NCBI GenBank assembly: GCA_900542305.1 | Contig: UQMU01000012.1 | Coordinates: 1-56,958 of the forward strand | Direction: 5' to 3' | DNA length: 56,958 bases | From: an uncultured Collinsella sp. | Lineage (GTDB): Bacteria > Actinomycetota > Coriobacteriia > Coriobacteriales > Coriobacteriaceae | Shown: in pieces, positions 34,909 to 42,447 of the stretch | Layout: each line of letters begins with the position of its first letter | Numbering within the stretch: the first letter of the stretch is position 1 | Notes under the pieces: generated by a model | Told to the model about the DNA's origin: nothing | Seen by the model: the letters and a program-made list of their open reading frames with translations, nothing else | The model's database searches: none | Translations under genes and position numbers: made by a program

Positions 34909-35142
34909 ATGAACACGATGACTGACGCTGCTGGCAAGGTCCAGGGCTGGGCGTTTTGCCGGGCGGCACATGTTCGTCAGCGCGCCAAGGAACTATTGCA
35001 GGAGGAGAGCGCACAGGGTACCACCGAGTATGCCATCTTGGTCGGCGTGCTCGTGGTGATTGCGATTATCGCCATCGTCGCATTTAAGGGCAAGGTCCAA
35101 GATCTATGGAACGCTATCAGCGAGGGCATCAACAGCCTGTAG
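34909..35142 (+). CDS. flp: Flp-type major pilin precursor
   Basis: 77 residues, 10 bp after tadC with GGAGG in front. Leader of about 36 residues, then TTEYAILVGVLVVIAIIAIVAF, the hydrophobic Flp core with the Glu-Tyr pair. If cleavage follows Gly37 the Glu is at +3; if it follows Ala35 (A-QGTTEY) it is at the canonical +5. No prepilin peptidase gene is in this operon, so processing must be done from elsewhere. Confidence 0.88.
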   Translation: MNTMTDAAGKVQGWAFCRAAHVRQRAKELLQEESAQGTTEYAILVGVLVVIAIIAIVAFKGKVQDLWNAISEGINSL

Positions 35143-35669
35143 AGGGCGAGCGCCCCATCGGGATGCTGCTGGTGTTTGCTTGCCTGACCGTGGCGATAGC
35201 GGCGGTGCTTTGGGGGCTTAACGCCGCGCGGCAGCAGCGTCCTGGGACCGCCTCCGATTTGGGCTCAGATTCGGCGGTGGCGTCTCAAAAAGATGAGATG
35301 CGAGATGCGGACGATTCGGATGTCGCTGTCACGGCGCAAACCTTTCTGCGGACGCTCGACAAGCGGTCTGGCATTGCGACGGATTCGCCTGAGGGCAACG
35401 CGATTGCGGTCCGGCTTGCATGGTCCGAGGATCGACCGATGACCGAAGCGGCGGCGGATATGCTGCGTGCCTATCGCGAGGTACCCACGGCGCAACTTGC
35501 TCTGAGCGGCTATCTCGACATCAAGGGAAACGTGTGGGGTGCCATCGTGCGCGACGGACGCGGCTGGGTCGATATGGTGACAATTGCCGCGGATGCTGGC
35601 GATGCTTCGTGTCGTCTGCGCGCCGTGCGCCTGAGCCCGCAGGCAACGGACTCAAAGGAGGGATCGTGA
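35106..35669 (+). CDS. Single-pass membrane protein of the Tad operon, unknown function
   Basis: 187 residues, no recognised family. One N-terminal hydrophobic helix (about 20-40, MLLVFACLTVAIAAVLWGL) and a soluble, presumably external domain rich in Asp and Ala. Its place between the pilin and a pseudopilin suggests an assembly or regulatory role. The start is uncertain: ATG 35106 overlaps the pilin by 37 bp; ATG 35163 at the helix avoids overlap. Neither has a strong ribosome site. Confidence 0.65.
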   Translation: MERYQRGHQQPVEGERPIGMLLVFACLTVAIAAVLWGLNAARQQRPGTASDLGSDSAVASQKDEMRDADDSDVAVTAQTFLRTLDKRSGIATDSPEGNAIAVRLAWSEDRPMTEAAADMLRAYREVPTAQLALSGYLDIKGNVWGAIVRDGRGWVDMVTIAADAGDASCRLRAVRLSPQATDSKEGS

Positions 35670-35670
35670 A

Positions 35671-35889
35671 ATGCATGATGTCCTGTGTGAGGAATCTGCC
35701 CAGGCGACGGTCGAATACGCCATCGTCACGGTGGCGCTGTTATCGATCGTGCTGGCGATCGCGGGACTTTGGCGTGCCGGCACCGATGGGCGCTTGGCGG
35801 CGCTGGTTGAGCGGGCGGCATCCCATGGCGTTGCCTCGACGTCGGTTATCGACGCCGCTGCGGCCGCTAAGGACATCGCGTTGTATTGA
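35671..35889 (+). CDS. Second Flp/TadE-like small pilin
   Basis: 72 residues, preceded by AAGGAGGG. ESAQATVEYAIVTVALLSIVLAIAGLW at residues 8-34 is a type IV pilin-like core with the Glu-Tyr pair; the leader is very short (about 10 residues). It starts one base after the preceding stop. Likely a minor pilin of the Tad system. Confidence 0.75.
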   Translation: MHDVLCEESAQATVEYAIVTVALLSIVLAIAGLWRAGTDGRLAALVERAASHGVASTSVIDAAAAAKDIALY

Positions 35890-36361
35890 TGCCGCGCGCG
35901 AGGACCGGGCGCAGTCTACGGTCGAGGCCGCTTTTTTGCTGCCGACGTTTCTGGCACTCATCCTTCTCGCGCTGCAACCGGTGTGCCTGCTCTATACGCG
36001 CGCGGTCATGGAGTCTGCCGCCGCCGAGACCGCGCGGCTCATGACCACGACGACGGCGGAGGACGACGATCTTAAGGAGTTCACCCGCCGCCGACTTGCC
36101 GCAGTGCCCAACGTTTCGATCTTTCATGCCGGCGGGCCGTTGTCGTGGGATATCGAGCTTGGCCGGGCCGGTGCGGGTGGCGTCTCGTCCGTGTCCGTTT
36201 CCGGCGAGGTCAAGCCGTTGCCTGTGATCGGTGCGTTTGCGCAGGCTATGGGTGGTACCGCCGAGGGCGGCTACGTTGAGCTCAAAGTCGATGTCTCGTA
36301 TCAATCGCGTCCCGAATGGCTGGAGGGAGATTATGATTCGTGGATTGCTGCATGGGATTAG
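35825..36361 (+). CDS. TadE-like pseudopilin with unclear start
   Basis: The reading frame encodes DRAQSTVEAAFLLPTFLALILLALQPVCLLYTRAVMESAAAETARLM, a clear TadE core, then about 100 soluble residues. The expected start, overlapping the previous TGA as elsewhere in this operon, is ATT at 35885. The nearest canonical in-frame start is ATG 35825, which overlaps the previous gene by 65 bp and lacks a ribosome site. The C-terminal part and stop are secure; the N-terminus is not. Annotated here from ATG 35825. Confidence 0.75.
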   Translation: MALPRRRLSTPLRPLRTSRCIDAAREDRAQSTVEAAFLLPTFLALILLALQPVCLLYTRAVMESAAAETARLMTTTTAEDDDLKEFTRRRLAAVPNVSIFHAGGPLSWDIELGRAGAGGVSSVSVSGEVKPLPVIGAFAQAMGGTAEGGYVELKVDVSYQSRPEWLEGDYDSWIAAWD

Positions 36362-38498
36362 GCGCTGCCTGTTGCGGGTGACGCAAGGGTTTGCGGCCCG
36401 CCGTCGACCAGGCGCTCTCCGCAAACGAGGCGGCTTTATGGGTCGAGCCGGTATCGACCTGTTTATCGAAGACGGTGCCTACACCACGCTCTCCTCTGCG
36501 GTGGTCATCTTGGTGGTGCTCACGCTGCTGTTTTCGTCGACCGCGGCGATATGGAGCATGTCGCGTGCCGGGGATACCCAGGTGGCGGCTGATAGCGGCG
36601 CGCTGGCGGGTGCCAACGTAGTGTCGTCCTATCACACGGCTGCCACGGTGGTTGATGCGAGCATCTTGAGTCTGGGGCTGGCGGGGTTTGCCACGATCGG
36701 GACGGGCCTGGTCGCCATCCTCATCCCGGTTGCCGAGCCGGTTGCCGGCAATATGGTCGACACCGGGATTGAGATCATTAAAACGCGCAACAAGTTTGCC
36801 AAAAGCGCATCGGAAGGCTTACAGAAAATCGAGACGGCTCTGCCGTATCTGATCGCCGCGCGTGCCACGCAGGCGGTGTCGGCGCAGGATACCGATAGTG
36901 TGACCTATACCGGTACGGCGCTTGCCGTGCCCAGGACATCCGAGTCTGACTTCGCTGCGCTCGAGGGGTCCGAGATCTCGACCGATGCCATTAAAGACAC
37001 ATCAGATGATTTAGAGTGTGCGGCCGAGGAGCTGCGGAAGGCTTCTGAGGACACGGCGAAGGCTAAAGAGCGTGCTTGGCTGGCGGATTGTGGTGGGTCT
37101 GACAAGGGCTCGGTCGGCAGCTGTTCTTGCATGTGGGAGCGTGCGAAAAGCCTAACGGATCTCTCTGGTGCTCAAAATCCACATTACGCTTCGAGCGTTA
37201 CGTGGGAACCGCAAGTGGCGCTCGATCGTGCGAAGGCATATTACCGAGAGCGCCTGTCGAACGAGAAGCCACTTGGCGAGAGCCCAGAAAAACAGGCAGA
37301 TTCCGCTGCGCGAAAGGCGTTCTTCGCTTATGCGAGTGAAGAAGTTGAACGAGCGTATATAGCTGAAGAGGACGGCAAGGTTTCCGCCTACATCCCCTTT
37401 CTTCCGCGAAATCCAGATGAGGCGCGGACGACCGAACTCTACACCGATGTACGTTGGCCAACAAGTGAACTAGATGAAGTGTCCTATCTGCATTACGGGA
37501 CTGACTGTCCAAATTACAAAAGGGGAACGCCTGGTGGGCTGGCGTCTGTCGCGGTTTTTGACGGCCATGAAACGTGCAGCGAATGCCATTTTGGTGTTTC
37601 GTCTTTGGGTTACGTTGCGATTGCTACGACTTCCGTCGAAAGGGGCTTCGAGTACCACTTTGACGAGTTCAAAAAGGCGCTGGAGAAATACGTCGAATAT
37701 CGCAATAAGGAACTCGAGCTCATGCGTCAGACCGAGGATGAGGCCGACCGTGCGGGCAATGCGTTTGACCAGGCCATTAAAGCGCTTTCCGGCGAGCGCC
37801 CGCGTATCGCCCCACCTGGCCGCAACGGCGTGGTCGCCTTTGCAGTTTCGGGTGACATTACCAGCCCCGATCAACTTAACTCCTCGTTTAACGCGGCAGT
37901 CAGGCTTGGCAATCGCGGTGCTATCTCTGCCGCGGTGCTGGCGCCCGATGAGGCGACGGCGCAAAACAACGTGCTTTCGCGATTTTTCTCGACATTGAAG
38001 GAACGTTCGGGCGGCGTTGCCGGCGTGCTCGACGGCGTCATGGATGTTTGGGGACGGCTACTCGTGGGATACGGAGACATCCAAGGTTCGGCCGACGAAC
38101 TTATGGACGAGATGATTAAAGGCCTAGGAGGGGGCAGCGGCGCGTTGGGCTCCATCGCATCGTGGCTCGGCGATACCGTTTCGGCGTCCGTGGCGGCGCT
38201 GGGTTTGGAACCGTGCGACTTGCGCCTGCGAAAGCCGGTGCTGACCGATTCCGCCAATATCATTAAGAGTCCGGGGTCTGACATTGCGGGTCTCTCTCAA
38301 GCGCAAGACAAACTGCGAAGTATTCCGTTGGGCGTGACCGATCCCAAGGCGCTTTGCGAGGCGTTGGAATATCAAGTCGAACGCACCATTAGCGGTACGG
38401 TGTTCACACTTGCGGAGATTCCTCTGCCCGGCGGCGGCTCCATCCCGCTCACCGTCGATGTCGCCACGCTGGTTGGCGCTCTGGGCGGTGGGTCGTAA
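36333..38498 (+). CDS. TadG-like pilus-associated protein with Cys/His-containing insert
   Basis: 721 residues. Arg-rich N-terminus, a TadE/TadG-type membrane helix (about 46-68, TTLSSAVVILVVLTLLFSSTAAIWSM) followed by QVAADSGALAGANVV, the Tad_N/TadG signature. The middle (about 300-460) holds HYGTDCPNYKRG and ETCSECHFG, with C415-S-E-C418-H419 forming a CxxCH pattern, then GFEYHFDEFKKALEKYVEYR. DNA in this middle part (about 36950-37500) looks AT-richer than its neighbours. GGAGGG lies 5 bases before ATG 36333. It overlaps the TadE-like gene by 29 bp. Confidence 0.8.
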   Translation: MIRGLLHGIRRCLLRVTQGFAARRRPGALRKRGGFMGRAGIDLFIEDGAYTTLSSAVVILVVLTLLFSSTAAIWSMSRAGDTQVAADSGALAGANVVSSYHTAATVVDASILSLGLAGFATIGTGLVAILIPVAEPVAGNMVDTGIEIIKTRNKFAKSASEGLQKIETALPYLIAARATQAVSAQDTDSVTYTGTALAVPRTSESDFAALEGSEISTDAIKDTSDDLECAAEELRKASEDTAKAKERAWLADCGGSDKGSVGSCSCMWERAKSLTDLSGAQNPHYASSVTWEPQVALDRAKAYYRERLSNEKPLGESPEKQADSAARKAFFAYASEEVERAYIAEEDGKVSAYIPFLPRNPDEARTTELYTDVRWPTSELDEVSYLHYGTDCPNYKRGTPGGLASVAVFDGHETCSECHFGVSSLGYVAIATTSVERGFEYHFDEFKKALEKYVEYRNKELELMRQTEDEADRAGNAFDQAIKALSGERPRIAPPGRNGVVAFAVSGDITSPDQLNSSFNAAVRLGNRGAISAAVLAPDEATAQNNVLSRFFSTLKERSGGVAGVLDGVMDVWGRLLVGYGDIQGSADELMDEMIKGLGGGSGALGSIASWLGDTVSASVAALGLEPCDLRLRKPVLTDSANIIKSPGSDIAGLSQAQDKLRSIPLGVTDPKALCEALEYQVERTISGTVFTLAEIPLPGGGSIPLTVDVATLVGALGGGS

Positions 38499-38974
38499 TG
38501 AGTATCCGCATGCGTCTGCGCGAGGAGCGCGCCCAAGCGGCGGTGGAGATGGCAGTGGTTACGCCCGTTTTGCTGGTGCTGGCACTCATCGTGTACAACG
38601 TCATGATCTTTGCCAGCGCTGTCGCGCGCTTCGACCGCGTGGTGCCCGACATCGTGCTAGCGCATGCCGTGGCGTCGGAGGGGGAGGGCGACGAAAGCTC
38701 TGCCGATGCCTCGGCGACGGTTCAGACTCAAATTCTGAATGCCATGGAGGGCTATGACTTACAGATCGAAGTGTCGAGCGAGCAAGGCGCGAAGGCATCG
38801 GATGGTGGCCTGCTCTCCCTATCCGGTACGTTTAGGACCTACACCTGCACCATGCACTATGAGCCGTGGCCGACTTCTCTCAGCATCGCTGGCGTTCCGC
38901 TGGGGGCGCCGACAACGTTGTCGCACGAGCGTGCGGTGACGGTCGATCCATGGCGTCCGGGGGTGGTCATGTGA
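38498..38974 (+). CDS. TadE-like pseudopilin
   Basis: 158 residues. Short basic N-terminus, then ERAQAAVEMAVVTPVLLVLALIVYNVMIFA, the TadE core with Glu after the cleavage-like Ala-Gln. The remainder is a soluble domain with CTMHYEPWP. ATG shares one base with the tadG-like stop (TAATG). Confidence 0.82.
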   Translation: MSIRMRLREERAQAAVEMAVVTPVLLVLALIVYNVMIFASAVARFDRVVPDIVLAHAVASEGEGDESSADASATVQTQILNAMEGYDLQIEVSSEQGAKASDGGLLSLSGTFRTYTCTMHYEPWPTSLSIAGVPLGAPTTLSHERAVTVDPWRPGVVM

Positions 38975-39330
38975 CCGCGGTCTCGTCCTACATCGTCTAC
39001 GCGCGGGCACTCAATAGGCTGGGTTGGACGCCGGCCGAGTTTGTGATGGCGGAGTCGTTTGTCGTGCGCCTGCGCGGCATGCTGGGACGGCGTCCGGTTG
39101 CCGCCAACGGCCTGCCGCTCGTCATGGCGTTTCCACGCTGCTCTTCGGTCCATACGTGTTTTATGGCCTATCCCATCGACATCGCCTTCATCGATCGCGA
39201 CGGCAATATCCTCGCGCGCTACGAAAACGTCCGCCCTTGGCGCATGTGCTCCTGCCCCGGCGCCTGGGCCGTACTAGAGCGTCCTTCAATCATTGTTTCG
39301 ACCCCTGCTCTCCAACGCGTGCCGGCTTAA
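38971..39330 (+). CDS. DUF192 domain protein
   Basis: 119 residues from GTG 38971, overlapping the previous TGA (GTGA) with GGGGGTGG just upstream. Pattern RLRGMLGRRP, then FPRCSSVHTCFMAYPIDIAFIDRDGNILARYENVRPWRM, which is the DUF192 core. The domain is often carried at the end of Tad loci in actinobacteria; its biochemical role is unknown. No signal peptide is seen, unlike many proteobacterial DUF192 proteins. Probably last gene of the Tad operon. Confidence 0.8.
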   Translation: MTAVSSYIVYARALNRLGWTPAEFVMAESFVVRLRGMLGRRPVAANGLPLVMAFPRCSSVHTCFMAYPIDIAFIDRDGNILARYENVRPWRMCSCPGAWAVLERPSIIVSTPALQRVPA

Positions 39331-39348
39331 GAATTGGCGACAGTGGAC

Positions 39349-39363
39349 TTTCGTCATACGAAA
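39349..39363. promoter_or_regulatory. 15-bp palindrome upstream of the putative toxin-antitoxin genes
   Basis: TTTCGT-CAT-ACGAAA, a 6-bp inverted repeat, 25 bp before the first gene. Position fits an autoregulatory operator bound by the ribbon-helix-helix protein. Confidence 0.45.
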
Positions 39364-39388
39364 TTGGGTAAGATGGAGGAGAAGATGC

Positions 39389-39652
39389 ATGGATGTTGAG
39401 ATCCATCCGAACGCCAAAAAACACTTGACGGAAAAGCAGGTGCTTGGTGCCTGGTTCGCGGTTACTGAGTGCATTCGCCGCGAGTCGGAGGACGAGCCGC
39501 CGAGATGGCTTGCCATTGGATGGCTTCCAGATGGTCGAAGTGTGGAACTTGTTGCGGTCGAACTAATTCGTGGATGGCTCATTATTCATGCCCTGTCTCC
39601 GGTTCAGAAGAAATTCTGGCAAGAGATCGAGCGAGCTCGGCAGAGGGGTTGA
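39389..39652 (+). CDS. Putative toxin of a type II toxin-antitoxin pair
   Basis: 87 residues. Small basic protein with alternating strands (WLAIGWLPDGRSVELVAVELIRGWLIIHALSP) reminiscent of BrnT/RelE-fold toxins, but I cannot assign the family firmly. ATG 39389 has GGAGG 9 bases before it. It is immediately followed, with a one-base TGATG overlap, by a ribbon-helix-helix protein, the usual arrangement of a toxin-first module. RNase activity is inferred only from context. Confidence 0.6.
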   Translation: MDVEIHPNAKKHLTEKQVLGAWFAVTECIRRESEDEPPRWLAIGWLPDGRSVELVAVELIRGWLIIHALSPVQKKFWQEIERARQRG

Positions 39653-39939
39653 TGATGGGCAAGACGTATACGGCCGCTAATGGTCAGGTTGTAACGGATG
39701 AAATGATTGACGCGTGGTGCGAGTCGTACGAGCGCGGAGAGTTTCCGGATGGCGAACACACCGTTGGTGGGATCGTGCGTGGACGGCCCCCGCTCTCAGG
39801 TGAGGGGACGGCAACGCTGTCGGTCAAGATTCCTCTGGGAATGAAGGAGGCCATTCGTCGACGGGCGGCTGCCGAGGGGATGACGCCAAGTGAGTTTGCC
39901 CGTGCGGCTCTGAGTGAAAAACTTCTTGCTGCCGGCTGA
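39652..39939 (+). CDS. Ribbon-helix-helix antitoxin-like protein
   Basis: 95 residues. The C-terminus TATLSVKIPLGMKEAIRRRAAAEGMTPSEFARAALSEKLL is a CopG/RHH DNA-binding pattern: beta strand then two helices. The N-terminus holds DAWCESYERGEFP and RGRPPL segments common in RHH antitoxins. ATG 39652 overlaps the preceding stop; ATG 39655, 6 bases after GAGGGG, is an equal candidate. Would dimerise, bind the upstream palindrome and neutralise the toxin. Confidence 0.75.
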   Translation: MMGKTYTAANGQVVTDEMIDAWCESYERGEFPDGEHTVGGIVRGRPPLSGEGTATLSVKIPLGMKEAIRRRAAAEGMTPSEFARAALSEKLLAAG

Positions 39940-40002
39940 TGCCTCTGACGTGCCGATTTATAGAACCGAGGCTGTGCTCAAAAACTTTTTTAAAATTCTC
40001 GG

Positions 40003-40030
40003 TTGACCGGAACGCGTCCTTGGTTATACT
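40003..40030 (+). promoter_or_regulatory. Promoter of tRNA-Phe
   Basis: TTGACC (40003-40008), 16-bp spacer, TATACT (40025-40030), 32 bp before the tRNA. Confidence 0.8.
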
Positions 40031-40062
40031 AATCAAGCCTTGAAACAAGGCACACCTCAAAT

Positions 40063-40135
<73 letters not shown>

Positions 40136-40148
40136 CCTTGAATTGACT

Positions 40149-40178
40149 AGGACCTCTGCAAAGAGGTCCTTTTCTTTT
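40149..40178 (+). terminator. Terminator of tRNA-Phe
   Basis: Perfect 9-bp stem 40149-40157 / 40162-40170, loop GCAA, T-rich tract to 40178. Confidence 0.93.
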
Positions 40179-40360
40179 ATGTAGGGTTCTGCGGAAAATG
40201 CGCCCCATTATTGAGCGATAGAACGGGACGCGCTTTCCGGTGCCTGCCTCCGGCGCGCGTACACACCTCGTCGCACCATTCCGAGTCCGCCCGCCCCAGA
40301 CATTCCTCCCACTTTCGCGTCACTTTACAGACCGTTCGGTCGCCTGTCCGCACACGCGGG

Positions 40361-40366
40361 TATACT
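40361..40366 (+). promoter_or_regulatory. Candidate -10 box for the GH5-like gene
   Basis: TATACT, 66 bp before the start codon; no convincing -35. The flanking 40179-40431 holds no gene. Confidence 0.4.
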
Positions 40367-40431
40367 CAAAACGATACTTATCCTATGCAATACGATGCGG
40401 GTTCGACCTGCATGATCCGAAGGGGGCAGTG

Positions 40432-41493
40432 ATGGAGAGGATACTCGGCGTTAATCTCTCTGGCTGGTTTATTCCCGAGCCTTGGGTGACCCCGTCGCTG
40501 TACGCGGCGACCGGTGCATCCAACGCGGCCGAGCTACAGGAGGCCATGGGTACCGCCGCCTATAACGAGCGCATGCGCCGCCATTACGAGACGTTTGTGA
40601 GCGAGGACGATTTTCGCCGCATGGCGCAGATCGGTCTCAATGCCGTGCGTCTGCCGGTGCCCTGGTATGCCTTTGGCTCACAGGAGTCCGATGCCTCCTA
40701 CATATCGGTTGTCGATTACATCGACCGCGCGATTGAGTGGGCTGCCAAGTACGACATCCGCGTGCTGCTCGATCTGGCAACTGTGCCCGGTGGCCAGGGC
40801 GATTCCAACGATTCACCCACCACGCCGGAGGCTGTCGCCGAGTGGCATTCGTCCACCAACGGCCGTCATGTCGCACTCGACGTGCTCGAGCGCTTGGCCG
40901 ATCGCTATGGCGAGGCCGAGAGCCTGCTGGGCATTGAGCTGCTGGACACGCCGCAGATGAGCGTTCGCAAGAGCCTCTTCACCATGACGGATGGCATTCC
41001 TGCTCACTACCTGCGCAATTTCTATCGCGATGCCTACGAGCTCGTCCGTTCGTATATGCCCGAGGATAAGATCGTCGTCTTCTCGTCGTCGGGGCATCCC
41101 AACGAGTGGAAGCATTTTATGCGCGGCGCCAAGTACAAGAACGTCTACATGGACCTTCACCTGTACCATTACCGCGACGAGTATGCGCTCGACATCACGA
41201 GCCCCCGCGGTCTGACGACGGCGATTTCGCGCAACAAGCGTGAGCTCAAGGAGGCAATCTCGACCGGATTCCCCGTTTTGGTGGGTGAATGGTCGGGTGC
41301 GGCGATTTTTGCCAACTCATCGGTTACGCCCGAGGGCCGCAATGCCTACGAGCGCGTGTTCATCGCCAACCAGCTGGCATCGTTTGCGCCGGCGGCTGGC
41401 TGGTTCTTCCAAACATGGAAGACCGAGAAGCGTATTGCAGCATGGGACGCCCGCGCGGCACTCGGCACGCTCGAGCGCGGCATGATTGAATAG
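40432..41493 (+). CDS. GH5-like (exo-beta-1,3-glucanase type) protein lacking the acid/base Glu
   Basis: 353 residues, no signal peptide. TIM-barrel features: GVNLSGWFIPEPWVTPSLY start, FRRMAQIGLNAVRLPVPWYAFG, YDIRVLLDLATVPGGQ, DLHLYHYRD, and nucleophile motif PVLVGEWSGA with E286. These fit the exo-1,3-glucanase-like branch of GH5. The acid/base motif, normally Asn-Glu-Pro at the end of strand 4, reads ELLDTP, so Thr173 replaces Glu. The protein may be inactive or use another residue. AAGGGGG lies 5 bases before ATG. It stops 6 bp before rsmI. Confidence 0.82.
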   Translation: MERILGVNLSGWFIPEPWVTPSLYAATGASNAAELQEAMGTAAYNERMRRHYETFVSEDDFRRMAQIGLNAVRLPVPWYAFGSQESDASYISVVDYIDRAIEWAAKYDIRVLLDLATVPGGQGDSNDSPTTPEAVAEWHSSTNGRHVALDVLERLADRYGEAESLLGIELLDTPQMSVRKSLFTMTDGIPAHYLRNFYRDAYELVRSYMPEDKIVVFSSSGHPNEWKHFMRGAKYKNVYMDLHLYHYRDEYALDITSPRGLTTAISRNKRELKEAISTGFPVLVGEWSGAAIFANSSVTPEGRNAYERVFIANQLASFAPAAGWFFQTWKTEKRIAAWDARAALGTLERGMIE

Positions 41494-41499
41494 GTTGAT

Positions 41500-42378
41500 A
41501 TGACGCAAAACAGCGCCCGCACGGGCAAACTTTATGTGGTCGGTACGCCCATCGGCAATCTGGGCGACCTGTCCCCGCGCGTCGGCGAGGCCTTTGCCGC
41601 CGCCGATGCCATCTGCTGCGAAGACACGCGTGTGACCTCAAAGTTGCTGATGCACCTAGGCATCTCCAAGCCGCTCGTTCGTTGCGACGAGAACGTGATC
41701 GCAAGTCGCGCAGCCGGCCTGGTCGACCGCCTGCTGGCGGGGGAGACCCTCGCCTTTGCCTCGGACGCCGGTATGCCGAGTGTGTCTGATCCCGGCCAGG
41801 CTTTGGTTGAGGCGGCGCGCGAGGCGGATGTGCCTGTCGAGGTTATTCCCGGCCCCTCTGCTTGCGTCACGGCGCTTGTTTCGTCCGGCATTCCCTGCGA
41901 GCATTTCTTCTTCGAGGGCTTTTTGGGCCGAAAGCACGGTGACCGCGTGCACCGTTTGCAGCGCCTTGCCGTGGTGCCCGGCGCGCTCATCTTCTACGAG
42001 TCTCCACATCGCATCGTGGCGACACTCGAAGCCGTGGCCGAGATTTTTCCCCAGCGTGAGGTTGCCGTCTGCCGCGAGCTCACCAAGTTGCACGAGGAGG
42101 TCTTGCGCGGGCCCGCTGCCCAGCTTGCCGAGGAGCTACGTGCCCGCGGCGAGGTGAAAGGCGAGATTGCGCTGGTCATCGCGCCGCCGAGCGAGGACGA
42201 AGAGGCCGGTATCGCGCCGGTTGGCGCCGCGGCAGCGGATCCCGACGAGGCCCTGCGCGCGGATATCCGCGCCGCGCTCGAGGAGGGGGAGCCCGCGTCT
42301 GCGGTGGCCAAGCGCCTGTCTCAGAAGTATTCGCGCCGCAAGCGCGATGTCTATGCCATGGTGCTCGATATGCAATAG
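41500..42378 (+). CDS. rsmI: 16S rRNA (cytidine1402-2'-O)-methyltransferase
   Basis: 292 residues. Tetrapyrrole-methylase fold: GKLYVVGTPIGNLGDLSPR start, CEDTRVTSKLL, FASDAGMPSVSDPG, VIPGPSACVTALVSSG, FEGFLGRK and YESPHRI are the full set of RsmI motifs. It methylates C1402 in the decoding centre with SAM. The C-terminal 60 residues are Glu/Ala-rich followed by a helical RsmI tail. Six bases after the GH5-like gene, with only a weak AGG before ATG, so coupled translation is likely. Confidence 0.96.
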   Translation: MTQNSARTGKLYVVGTPIGNLGDLSPRVGEAFAAADAICCEDTRVTSKLLMHLGISKPLVRCDENVIASRAAGLVDRLLAGETLAFASDAGMPSVSDPGQALVEAAREADVPVEVIPGPSACVTALVSSGIPCEHFFFEGFLGRKHGDRVHRLQRLAVVPGALIFYESPHRIVATLEAVAEIFPQREVAVCRELTKLHEEVLRGPAAQLAEELRARGEVKGEIALVIAPPSEDEEAGIAPVGAAAADPDEALRADIRAALEEGEPASAVAKRLSQKYSRRKRDVYAMVLDMQ

Positions 42379-42402
42379 ATGGAGGATATCCAGCCCTTGC
42401 GC

Positions 42403-42408
42403 TAGAAT
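42403..42408 (+). promoter_or_regulatory. Candidate -10 box of metG
   Basis: TAGAAT about 40 bp upstream of the metG start; the -35 region is weak. Confidence 0.35.
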
Positions 42409-42447
42409 CATCCTCTGTATGCAACGTTTTTCTGGAGGACAAACCCC

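Noticed and set aside
36900..37500. Separate inserted gene within the TadG-like frame
   Set aside because: The frame is continuous through the AT-richer part and no internal start with ribosome site stands out, so it is treated as a domain of the same protein.
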